Shown: piece by piece, positions 1 to 5,735 of the stretch | Numbering within the stretch: position 1 is the first letter of the stretch | How the letters are laid out: the number at the start of each line of letters is the position of its first letter | Source: an uncultured Clostridia bacterium | GTDB taxonomy: Bacteria > Bacillota > Clostridia > Lachnospirales > Anaerotignaceae | Assembly: GCA_937888765.1 (NCBI GenBank) | Contig: CALASU010000162.1 | Span: forward strand, 1 to 7,661 | Reading direction: 5' to 3' | Length of the DNA: 7,661 nucleotides | Position numbers and translations under genes: made by a program | Notes under the pieces: generated by a model | The model's database searches: none | What the model was told of the DNA's origin: nothing | Seen by the model: the letters and a program-made list of their open reading frames with translations, nothing else

Positions 1-14
1 GTTCTTTGGAAGGT

Positions 15-55
15 TTGGAAACCTTTCACCAAGAAAAGAAAGGTTTCCAATTTTT
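15..55 (+). terminator. Intrinsic terminator facing right, for a gene outside the window
   Basis: A perfect 13-bp inverted repeat (15-27 with 38-50, 10-base loop) is followed at once by TTTTT at 51-55. The T-run is on the plus strand only, so the element should end a rightward transcript whose gene lies left of the window. A shorter overlapping inverted repeat at 10-25 could form a competing 6-bp hairpin. No coding sequence of that gene is visible here. Confidence 0.65.
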
Positions 56-67
56 AACCTCTCCTCG

Positions 68-106
68 AAAAATAAAAAGGTATCTCAAAAAATCGAGATA
101 CCTTTT
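68..106 (-). terminator. Intrinsic terminator of obgE
   Basis: A 12-bp stem (75-86 with 95-106, 8-base loop) lies 13 bases past the obgE stop codon. On the minus strand the 3' arm runs into a T-rich tract (TTTTT, A, TTTTT), the usual form of a Rho-independent terminator. It directly faces the plus-strand terminator at 15-55, as expected between convergent genes. Confidence 0.87.
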
Positions 107-119
107 ATTTTTATAAAAA

Positions 120-1397
120 TTATTTCCAGAATTCAAATTCCAGATCATAAATACGAACAGTGTCGCCTTCCTGGATACCTTTTTCTTCCAGTGCTTCAAT
201 GATACCTTTTTCTTTCAGATATCTCTGGAAGAATGCGAAGCCTTTTTCTGTGTCGATATTTGTATAACCGATCATCTTTTCTACGCCTACGCCGCTTACT
301 ACGAAGTAGCCTTCCATTTCTTCTGTAATGGTATAAGGTTCACGGTCAACTGCCACTTCATCGTATTCTTCATATTCTTCTTCAAAGATAATATCATCGG
401 GATATTCTCTCAGAATCTTGCCTACTTCTGTCAGCAGTTCATCCAGACCTTTGTTTGTTGCCGCAGAGATAGGGAATACTTTGTAGCCCTGTTTTTCGTA
501 TACTTCTTTCAGGCGTTCCACATTTTCTTCAGAACCGGGGATATCTGTTTTATTTGCCGCAATTACCTGAGGACGTTTCATCAGATCTGCTTTATATTCC
601 GCCAGTTCTTTATTGATTTTTTCCACGCTTTCCACAGGGTCGTCACCTTCTACACCCGCGGCATCTACCACATGGATAAATACCTTTGTACGTTCTACAT
701 GACGCAGGAATTCATGGCCCAGACCAACACCTTCGCTTGCGCCCTCTACCAGACCGGGGATATCCGCCAGAACGAATTTATCACCGAATCTGCCTTCTAC
801 TACGCCCAGATTGGGGGACAGTGTTGTGAAGTGGTAGTTTGCGATTTTAGGGTTTGCATTTGTTACCATGGACAGCAGGGTGGATTTGCCTACGTTAGGG
901 AAACCGATCAGACCAACGTCAGCGATCAGCTTCAATTCCAGAATCACGTCGTATTCCTTTGCTGTTCTGCCGGGCTCTGCATAACGGGGAGCCTGTCTTG
1001 TGGGTGTTGCAAAGTGCTGGTTGCCTTTGCCGCCTTTACCGCCGTAAATCAGGATTTTTTCTTCGCCGTGGCGAGTGATATCCGCCATAACCTTGCCGCT
1101 TTCTGCTTCACGGATAACCGTACCAACAGGTACTTTGATGATGACATCTTCGCCATCTGCACCGAAGCAGTTACGTTTGCCGCCGGGTTCGCCGTTTGTT
1201 GCGGCGAATTTTCTTTTATAACGGAAGTCCATCAGTGTATTCATGCCGCTTTCGCCAACGAAAACAACATTACCGCCCTTACCGCCGTCGCCGCCGTCGG
1301 GACCGCCGTGTGTGATATATTTTGCTCTGAAGAAGGAAACCTTACCGTCGCCGCCGTTTCCGCCTTTTACATGGATCTTGACTCTATCTACAAACAT
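120..1397 (-). CDS. obgE: Obg family GTPase, 50S ribosome assembly
   Basis: Obg/CgtA is an essential GTPase that binds late 50S precursors, responds to (p)ppGpp and is tied to stress and sporulation control in Firmicutes. The 425-residue product has the full three-domain layout. Residues 1 to about 157 are the glycine-rich Obg fold (starts MFVDRVKI, with repeated GGxGG motifs). The G domain carries G1 GFPNVGKST at 165-173, the G2 threonines at 191-192, G3 DIPG at 212-215, G4 NKTD at 282-285 and G5 SAA at 311-313. From about 345 is the C-terminal OCT domain, after an acidic linker (EEEYEEYDE). The frame stays open 26 codons further upstream to a TTG, but I chose the ATG at 1397: the family begins at MFVD, and a good Shine-Dalgarno (AGGAAAGGAG, 1406-1415) sits 8 bases before it. 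The gene has its own promoter and terminator and is separated from rpmA by 250 bases. Function is known from the family; the layout is seen directly. Confidence 0.97.
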   Translation of the reverse strand: MFVDRVKIHVKGGNGGDGKVSFFRAKYITHGGPDGGDGGKGGNVVFVGESGMNTLMDFRYKRKFAATNGEPGGKRNCFGADGEDVIIKVPVGTVIREAESGKVMADITRHGEEKILIYGGKGGKGNQHFATPTRQAPRYAEPGRTAKEYDVILELKLIADVGLIGFPNVGKSTLLSMVTNANPKIANYHFTTLSPNLGVVEGRFGDKFVLADIPGLVEGASEGVGLGHEFLRHVERTKVFIHVVDAAGVEGDDPVESVEKINKELAEYKADLMKRPQVIAANKTDIPGSEENVERLKEVYEKQGYKVFPISAATNKGLDELLTEVGKILREYPDDIIFEEEYEEYDEVAVDREPYTITEEMEGYFVVSGVGVEKMIGYTNIDTEKGFAFFQRYLKEKGIIEALEEKGIQEGDTVRIYDLEFEFWK

Positions 1398-1456
1398 GTG
1401 GGATTCTCCTTTCCTGTGAGACTCCGTCCCACACCCTGCGAGGGGTATCATCCCCC
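1396..1456 (-). promoter_or_regulatory. Structured obgE leader with competing helices at the start codon
   Basis: This is the start-proximal part of a leader of about 150 bases (inferred transcript start near 1549). One segment, minus-strand TGTGGGA (1427-1433), has two possible partners. It can extend into a local hairpin of 8 bp with a 3-base loop (1426-1433 with 1415-1422, one G-U pair), which leaves the core Shine-Dalgarno AAGGAG free. Or it can pair with TCCCACA at 1397-1403, which includes the A of the start codon and places the ribosome site in the loop. A further GGGG/CCCC hairpin lies at 1442-1456. The pairing potential is seen in the sequence; any switching is inference, and I recognise no known riboswitch class. 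Confidence 0.4.
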
Positions 1457-1468
1457 ACGCCCCGATAC

Positions 1469-1491
1469 TGCACAAAATGTAATTTTGTGCA
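1469..1491. repeat. 10-bp inverted repeat in the obgE leader
   Basis: TGCACAAAAT (1469-1478) and ATTTTGTGCA (1482-1491) are perfect inverted copies separated by three bases. On the minus strand no T-tract follows, so it is not a terminator. It lies about 60-80 bases downstream of the predicted obgE transcript start. It could be an RNA stem in the leader or a DNA operator bound by a dimeric regulator; the sequence cannot separate these. Confidence 0.6.
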
Positions 1492-1555
1492 AAAGTGGAA
1501 CGGTCTTTTTTAACAATACTTACTCTTTCGCTTCTTAAAAAGAAAACTTCACAGC

Positions 1556-1585
1556 TTTATAACCAGAAGGCTGTAAACCTGTCAA
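1556..1585 (-). promoter_or_regulatory. Sigma-A type promoter of obgE
   Basis: On the minus strand a perfect -35 TTGACA (1580-1585) and a -10 TATAAA (1556-1561, five of six consensus bases) are separated by 18 bases. It lies just past the rpmA terminator and upstream of obgE, so it gives obgE its own transcript with a leader of about 150 bases. An 8-bp inverted repeat (1565-1572 with 1585-1592) spans the spacer and touches the -35 box. Confidence 0.72.
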
Positions 1586-1606
1586 GCCTTCTTCTTTTTT
1601 ACTACG

Positions 1607-1639
1607 AAAAAGGCTTCAAATGGTATCATTTGAAGCCTT
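1607..1639 (-). terminator. Intrinsic terminator after rpmA
   Basis: A perfect 13-bp stem (1610-1622 with 1627-1639) with a 4-base loop begins 8 bases past the rpmA stop. On the minus strand the arm ends in a run of five T (1607-1611). It should close the rplU-prp-rpmA transcript and explains why obgE carries a separate promoter. Confidence 0.82.
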
Positions 1640-1647
1640 CGCATTTC

Positions 1648-1938
1648 TTATTCAGCGATTTCAACAGGGTATACGGAAACCTGTTTTTTATCTCTGCCTT
1701 TTCTTTCATATTTTACGCGACCGTCAACCAGAGCGAACAGTGTATCGTTGCCGCCTCTGCCAACATTCACACCGGGATGGATTTTTGTGCCTCTCTGTGT
1801 GTATAAAATGTTACCAGCCAGAACATACTGACCGTCAGCACGTTTTGCACCCAGTCTCTTAGCGTTAGAGTCACGACCGTTCTTTGTGGAACCTGCACCT
1901 TTATGGTGAGCGAAGAACTGAAGGTTCAATCTGAACAT
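1648..1938 (-). CDS. rpmA: 50S ribosomal protein L27, Prp-cleaved form
   Basis: L27 is a 50S protein whose N-terminal tail reaches the peptidyl transferase centre. The 96-residue product shows the family core (GSTKNGRDS near 16-24, KRLGAKRADGQ at 28-37, RGTKIHPG at 49-56, NVGRGGNDTLFA at 58-69). It starts with the Firmicutes-specific leader MFRLNLQFFA (1-10) before HHKGAG. In Staphylococcus aureus the equivalent LNLQFFA segment is removed by the cysteine protease Prp, which is needed for a working ribosome; cleavage here is expected after Ala10. The gene for Prp lies just upstream, its stop codon only 3 bases from this ATG. The Shine-Dalgarno AGGAGG (1947-1952, 8-base spacing) lies inside the 3' end of prp, where it encodes the last residues EEV. 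Confidence 0.98.
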   Translation of the reverse strand: MFRLNLQFFAHHKGAGSTKNGRDSNAKRLGAKRADGQYVLAGNILYTQRGTKIHPGVNVGRGGNDTLFALVDGRVKYERKGRDKKQVSVYPVEIAE

Positions 1939-1941
1939 GCC

Positions 1942-2274
1942 TCACACCTCCTCATATATCAAAGTGAGATATTTCTTATATTCTAATTCTATTCCTGACA
2001 GCCCCAGAACCAATGCTTCCAGAAGAAGCTGTGTATCATGGTCTGTCATACCCTCAACGGGGATCAAGAGTTTGAGATACCCGCCGCGTTTTTCATCCGC
2101 CTCACATTTAAAGGGGATTTCGGTAAATTTCTCCAATGCGTTGATGGTATTGAAAGAAAGTACCGTCACCGCGGAACAAACGATATCCTCGCCTGCTGCA
2201 GCATAGCCTGCATGACCGGAAATCTCAAATCCGCAGATTTTATTTTCTTTTCGATAAATCCTAGCTTTAATCAT
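1942..2274 (-). CDS. prp: Ribosomal-processing cysteine protease Prp (YsxB family)
   Basis: Prp removes the N-terminal extension of L27 in Firmicutes and related bacteria, a step needed for 50S maturation. The 110-residue product has the family signature GHAGYAAAGEDIVCSAVT at 20-37, with the catalytic pair His21 and Cys33 at the same 12-residue spacing as in characterised Prp. Length matches the family (about 105-115). It sits between rplU and rpmA, the conserved arrangement, and its substrate is the next gene. The ATG at 2274 is 9 bases after the rplU stop. I see no Shine-Dalgarno in front of it, in contrast to the strong sites of both flanking ribosomal genes, so translation probably depends on coupling to rplU and should be weaker. 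Catalysis is from family knowledge; the motif and context are seen. Confidence 0.95.
   Translation of the reverse strand: MIKARIYRKENKICGFEISGHAGYAAAGEDIVCSAVTVLSFNTINALEKFTEIPFKCEADEKRGGYLKLLIPVEGMTDHDTQLLLEALVLGLSGIELEYKKYLTLIYEEV
1944..1956 (-). promoter_or_regulatory. rpmA ribosome binding site, identical to that of rplU
   Basis: The 13 bases reading TATGAGGAGGTGT on the minus strand occur here and again at 2595-2607 before rplU, each 5 bases from the ATG. Both contain AGGAGG at optimal spacing. This copy doubles as the end of the prp reading frame. Confidence 0.8.
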
Positions 2275-2283
2275 GCGATTAAA

Positions 2284-2589
2284 TTACAGGGATTTGATCT
2301 GCAGTTTTGTGAAAGGCTGTCTGTGGCCTCTTTTCTTGTGGAAGCCTTTTTTGGATTTGTATTTGTAAACTACAACCTTTTTCGCTTTGCCGTCACCGAT
2401 TACGGATGCTGTAACCGCTGCACCTTCCACGTAAGGAGCACCAACTTTAACATCGCCGTCTTTAGCCAGAACCAGAACTTTGTCGAATGTGTATTCGGAA
2501 CCTGCTTCTACAGCCAGTTTTTCAACTGTGATGATATCGCCTTCTGCTACCTTATACTGCTTACCGCCAGTTTCAATAATTGCGTACAT
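2284..2589 (-). CDS. rplU: 50S ribosomal protein L21
   Basis: L21 binds 23S rRNA in the large subunit. The 101-residue product begins MYAIIETGGKQYKV, the family N-terminus, and ends with the L21 signature region (YKYKSKKGFHKKRGHRQPFT, 75-94). An in-frame GTG three codons upstream (2598) is less likely to be the start: it overlaps the Shine-Dalgarno AGGAGG (2598-2603), which is 8 bases from the ATG at 2589. It is the first gene of the rplU-prp-rpmA operon, downstream of a strong promoter and a leader of about 90 bases. Confidence 0.98.
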   Translation of the reverse strand: MYAIIETGGKQYKVAEGDIITVEKLAVEAGSEYTFDKVLVLAKDGDVKVGAPYVEGAAVTASVIGDGKAKKVVVYKYKSKKGFHKKRGHRQPFTKLQIKSL

Positions 2590-2594
2590 GTAAA

Positions 2595-2607
2595 ACACCT
2601 CCTCATA
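2595..2607 (-). promoter_or_regulatory. rplU ribosome binding site
   Basis: The minus strand carries GAGGAGGTG at optimal spacing to the ATG at 2589, which decides the start. The surrounding 13 bases match the rpmA site at 1944-1956 exactly, at the same distance from the start codon. Confidence 0.85.
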
Positions 2608-2681
2608 AGTGTACTCGCCAAATGTGGTAATCAGAGCCTTTCTCTGATTTTACAGAACCTCTTTGTGCGGCTCAAACATAC
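2608..2681 (-). promoter_or_regulatory. rplU 5' leader, candidate L21 leader RNA
   Basis: The inferred transcript start near 2681 gives a leader of about 90 bases. It contains a perfect 8-bp hairpin (2629-2636 with 2642-2649, 5-base loop) and no T-tract, so it is not a terminator. Part of that hairpin (GGCTC on the minus strand, 2634-2638) could instead pair with GAGCC at 2669-2673, giving an alternative fold. Firmicutes rplU genes are known to carry an L21 leader that is thought to bind its own product. I infer this one belongs there from position and structure, not from a verified consensus match. Confidence 0.45.
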
Positions 2682-2687
2682 TCCGAT

Positions 2688-2716
2688 ATAATAGCATACA
2701 GTATTTTGTTTGTCAA
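2688..2716 (-). promoter_or_regulatory. Near-consensus sigma-A promoter of the rplU operon
   Basis: On the minus strand: a perfect -35 TTGACA (2711-2716), a 17-base spacer, -10 TATTAT (2688-2693, five of six) and an extended -10 TG at the right place. The TGA in the -35 box is the stop codon of the TPR gene, so the two transcription units abut with no spare DNA. This is the strongest promoter I see in the window, as expected for ribosomal protein genes. Confidence 0.87.
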
Positions 2717-5019
2717 CCGTTTTCTTTCAAATTTTCGCCATTTTTTACGGAAAAATAGGCTTTTTTATCGCCCTTTTCCCGCAGTAATCCAAGCAGAAGC
2801 GAATGTCCTTCTCTGGTCATACACTTGCCGGATTCGGACTGAATTTCATATGCACGGCGCAGCAGTTCTTCTGCTTTTTCCTTCATGCCGGCTTCTGCAA
2901 AAATACGTCCTGCCCTGTCACATACTCTGCCATAGGCGATCGTTTCCGCTCCGTCCTTTGCTTCGATCTCCAGCACACGGTTCAGCAGGATTTCCGCATC
3001 CCGCTTATGTCCCAGCTTCGCATGGAAAGATGCTGTTCTCAGAAGGGTACGGGCATACTGTTTGGATTCACCCTCTTTTTTACGGATGGAAAGCGCAAGC
3101 GCACTGTAATACTCAACCGCTTTTTTATGATCTTCTGTACTGCCTTTTGCAGGCTTTTCTTCCTGTTTTGCGTCCCGTTTCAGTTTATGTACAAATTCTT
3201 CTATTTTATCCGCAAAATAGAAGCGTTTGCGTTTGCTGTACATTTCATCCTCGGGCAGACCACAGCGTTTCTGTTTTGCTTCCGCTTCCAGAAAATATGC
3301 TTCTGCCTTTTCTTCATTTCCTGCCAGCTTATAGCAGTTCGCAATCGCAAGCAGATTCTTCGCAGCAGAAAGCTGTTCTTCCGCAGTTTCTTCAAAATTC
3401 ACATCATTCTTTTCTCTGTACAGGCGAATGGCATTGTCATAATCCTGCTTCTTGGTATACATACGGGCAAGCTGTTCCAGTGTGTACAGATACTGCGGAT
3501 TGTCCTCATCCAGTGTTTCCTTCTGGATCGCCGCAACCTCTTCCAGTGTTTTGATGGCTTCCTCCAGTTCTCCTGCCGCTTCTAAAATCAATGCCATTTT
3601 TCCCACAGCCATTGCATAGCGGGGATGCTCTGCCCCAAAGCGTTTTTCTGTAATATCTGCCGCTTTCTTGCAGGCATCCACAGCTTTATCGAAATCGCCC
3701 TGCTGTCTGTAGATCTCCGCCAGAAGATGCAGTGTCCATACATACATGCCGCTTTCTTCATCACCACACAGTCTGCGGACTGCCAGTGCTTCCATCACAT
3801 AGGTTTCCGCATCTGTAAAATTCTTCTGTGCCTCATAGCTTCTGCCGATTGCTGTCAGAGAATCTGCTACAGCGGGATTTTTCCCATCCTCTGATTTTTT
3901 ACGAATGGCAAGTGCCTTTCTGTAGCAGTCAATGGCTTCTGTATACTGCTCCATGCGGTCATATACCGTACCAAGGCTCATCCAGCTTGCCGCAACCTGC
4001 ATATCCTCTTCGCCCAGAAGTTTTTTCTTCTGCTCCAGAGCCTGCTGATTATACTGCAGGGCTTTGTCATACCGCTTCTGGCTGCAGTAATCCACACCGA
4101 GGTTATTCAGCGTTTCCGCATAGAAAACATGCTCCTTGCCAAGCATTTCCTCTACTCTCTGCAGCACTTCCATATGCAGCCCGATTGCTTTATCATACAT
4201 TTCGCTTTTACAGCAGATCGCCGCCAGAGAATTCAGGCTATTGATAAAATCCAGATGGTTTTCATCCATCAGCTTTCTGCGGATATCCACAGCTTTTTCA
4301 CAATATTCCACAGCCTGCTTCAGAAGCCCTGCCTTTTCACAGACCGCCGCTAAGGTCAGTGTACCGATGATATAGTAAATGCTTTCTGTTCCCTGCGCTT
4401 TTTCAATCAGATCCAGAGAAACTTCATAATAATAAATCGCTTTTTTATAATTGCCCTTCCAGTCATACACACGTCCCAACGCACCGTGTATGTCGGCTAA
4501 ATCCATAGGATCATTTTCTTCGCATTTTCTGGCTGTTTTTAACGCCTTATCAAGAGCTTCCAGAGCTTTGTCATACTCCTCCAGCAATTCATAGGTATTG
4601 CCGATATGATACAGACTGTGCACCACATCAGAATGCCCTTCGCCCAGTTTATTTTCTCGGATTTCCCGCACCTTTTCATGCAGTTCCAGAGCATCCTGCT
4701 GTTTACCTGTCTGGTTGTAAACAATTGCCAGATTGTTCAGGGTATCAGCATAGGAAAGGCTTTCCCCTCCATAATTCTTTTTCAGCTCTGCCGCTTGTTT
4801 ATAATATTTCACTGCATTGTCATACAGATGCATTCGATCAAATACGCCCGCCAGATTATTCATATCTACAGCATATTCCATGCAGGCACAGTCATTATTT
4901 TCTTCATATTTTTTCAAAAGGTTTTTGCCGATGATCACGGCTTTCATATATTCAATGTTGTTGTAGGCTTCAAAAAATTCCTTACGCAATTTTCTGATCT
5001 CTCCGATATAAAACGCCAT
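2713..5019 (-). CDS. Large tetratricopeptide-repeat protein, function unknown
   Basis: The 768-residue product is almost entirely TPR helices of the 42-residue, kinesin-light-chain-like type (consensus around LxNLGxxYxxxxxYDKAL, then a helix ending ALxIRKK). Anchor residues of helix A fall at 60, 101, 143, 185, 227, 269, 311, 353, 395, 437, 479, 521, 563, 665 and 707. A half unit precedes the first, and a unit split by a charged linker (about 600-632) lies between the last two groups. I see no signal peptide, membrane segment, DNA-binding or enzymatic domain, so it is probably a cytoplasmic scaffold. The ATG at 5019 overlaps the recX TGA by one base (TGATG) and has Shine-Dalgarno AAGGAGG (5029-5035) 9 bases away, so it is translationally coupled to recX. 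Such proteins bind peptides or partner proteins, but the partner cannot be told from sequence. No sign of frameshift or truncation. Confidence 0.9.
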   Translation of the reverse strand: MAFYIGEIRKLRKEFFEAYNNIEYMKAVIIGKNLLKKYEENNDCACMEYAVDMNNLAGVFDRMHLYDNAVKYYKQAAELKKNYGGESLSYADTLNNLAIVYNQTGKQQDALELHEKVREIRENKLGEGHSDVVHSLYHIGNTYELLEEYDKALEALDKALKTARKCEENDPMDLADIHGALGRVYDWKGNYKKAIYYYEVSLDLIEKAQGTESIYYIIGTLTLAAVCEKAGLLKQAVEYCEKAVDIRRKLMDENHLDFINSLNSLAAICCKSEMYDKAIGLHMEVLQRVEEMLGKEHVFYAETLNNLGVDYCSQKRYDKALQYNQQALEQKKKLLGEEDMQVAASWMSLGTVYDRMEQYTEAIDCYRKALAIRKKSEDGKNPAVADSLTAIGRSYEAQKNFTDAETYVMEALAVRRLCGDEESGMYVWTLHLLAEIYRQQGDFDKAVDACKKAADITEKRFGAEHPRYAMAVGKMALILEAAGELEEAIKTLEEVAAIQKETLDEDNPQYLYTLEQLARMYTKKQDYDNAIRLYREKNDVNFEETAEEQLSAAKNLLAIANCYKLAGNEEKAEAYFLEAEAKQKRCGLPEDEMYSKRKRFYFADKIEEFVHKLKRDAKQEEKPAKGSTEDHKKAVEYYSALALSIRKKEGESKQYARTLLRTASFHAKLGHKRDAEILLNRVLEIEAKDGAETIAYGRVCDRAGRIFAEAGMKEKAEELLRRAYEIQSESGKCMTREGHSLLLGLLREKGDKKAYFSVKNGENLKENG
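3244..4755 (-). repeat. Twelve in-register 126-bp TPR units
   Basis: Residues 89-592 of the TPR protein divide into twelve units of exactly 42 residues with no insertion or deletion; the helix A anchor recurs at 101, 143 and so on to 563. At the DNA level this is a diverged 126-bp tandem array. The units differ widely in sequence, so it is an old array and not a recent expansion. Confidence 0.8.
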
Positions 5020-5654
5020 CAGCCTTCGCCTCCTTCCATAGTTTCCTGCATCTGCCGAAAGGCTTCCTGAATAATATCATAAGAATAGCCCTTTCGCAGT
5101 AAAAAATCATACAGCTGTTTTTTCTTCTTCAGATCGGGCGGCCATTGTCCGCGGCTCTTTTTCTCCAGCCAGCGAACGGCATCCGCCGCTTCATCAAATT
5201 CTGTTTCTGCCAGTATTTCTTCCACAATCGCAGAAGAAACGCCTCTCTGCTTCAGTTCTATGCCCAGAGCATAGCCGCTTTTTGGTTTCAGCCGCAGCTG
5301 CTCCCGTATATAGCGGCGGCAGTATTCCCTGTCATCGGCATAGCCGTATTTTTCCAGAAATGCAAGCACCTGCTCAATGATATCCTCGGCAAATTCCTTT
5401 TCCTCCAGCTTCCGCCGAATTTCCTTCACAGTTCGCATCTTATAGCCCAGAAAATGCAGAGCTGTATCCTGTGCTTTGATGTAGATCAGATTCTGACGGA
5501 TAAAGTTTACCGTATCCTCGGCAGCTTCCTGCCCCTCTTTCAGCTTGAAATATAAAATATCCTGCATCGGCAGGGCAAAGGCATATTCGCCATCAATGAA
5601 AATATTATATTTGCTTTCGTCCCGCTTCTGCTGCGTAATCGCAGTCACAATCAT
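5019..5654 (-). CDS. recX: RecX family regulator of RecA
   Basis: RecX binds RecA filaments and limits or modulates recombinase activity. The 211-residue product has an N-terminal region typical of Firmicutes RecX (about 1-60), then helical RecX repeats. The first is at about 64-119 (ALHFLGYKMRTVKEIRRKL, then FLEKYGYADDREYCRRYI), the second at about 120-165 (KSGYALGIELKQRGVSSAIVEEIL in two stretches), and a shorter third at about 175-204 (LYDFLLRKGYSYDIIQEAF). Length is within the usual range for the group. The ATG at 5654 has Shine-Dalgarno AGGAGG (5663-5668) 8 bases away. recA is not in the window. The gene overlaps the TPR gene by one base, so the two are co-expressed. The family call is firm; whether this copy inhibits or assists RecA is not visible. 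Confidence 0.92.
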   Translation of the reverse strand: MIVTAITQQKRDESKYNIFIDGEYAFALPMQDILYFKLKEGQEAAEDTVNFIRQNLIYIKAQDTALHFLGYKMRTVKEIRRKLEEKEFAEDIIEQVLAFLEKYGYADDREYCRRYIREQLRLKPKSGYALGIELKQRGVSSAIVEEILAETEFDEAADAVRWLEKKSRGQWPPDLKKKKQLYDFLLRKGYSYDIIQEAFRQMQETMEGGEG

Positions 5655-5689
5655 ACCTTTTCCCTCCTTTTATTTGCAGCATACGTTTC

Positions 5690-5735
5690 AGTATACTATA
5701 TTTTTATGAAAAATACTATCTATTCCGTTATTATA
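5690..5735 (-). promoter_or_regulatory. AT-rich recX upstream region with possible -10 boxes
   Basis: The 76 bases between the unknown gene and recX hold two -10-like hexamers on the minus strand: a perfect TATAAT (5730-5735, overlapping the stop codon of the unknown gene) and TATACT (5690-5695). Neither has a recognisable -35 at 16-18 bases. No GC-containing terminator stem is present, so recX may also be read from the gene before it. I find no convincing SOS (LexA) box. Confidence 0.3.

Noticed and set aside
1398..1475. N-terminal extension of Obg by 26 residues from an upstream in-frame TTG
   Set aside because: The family starts at MFVD, a strong Shine-Dalgarno precedes the ATG at 1397, and the extension reads through leader hairpins with no ribosome site of its own.
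672..1538. Long plus-strand open frame opposite obgE
   Set aside because: It is antisense to a clear conserved gene, its Cys- and Phe-rich translation resembles no protein, and there is no ribosome site.
1565..1600. 8-bp inverted repeat followed by a T-run on the plus strand, like a terminator
   Set aside because: Polarity is rightward and no plus-strand gene precedes it; it overlaps the obgE promoter spacer and -35 box. It might limit antisense transcription, but nothing supports that.
2629..2649. Hairpin after the TPR gene as its terminator
   Set aside because: No T-tract follows on the minus strand, and it lies downstream of the rplU promoter, so it belongs to the rplU leader.
2706..3585. 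Two overlapping plus-strand open frames opposite the TPR gene
   Set aside because: They follow from the codon bias of the TPR repeats on the other strand. Neither has a ribosome site or plausible composition.
5655..5730. Possible LexA (SOS) box upstream of recX
   Set aside because: Only a loose half-site (GAAACGTATG) is present, without the inverted second half of the Firmicutes motif.
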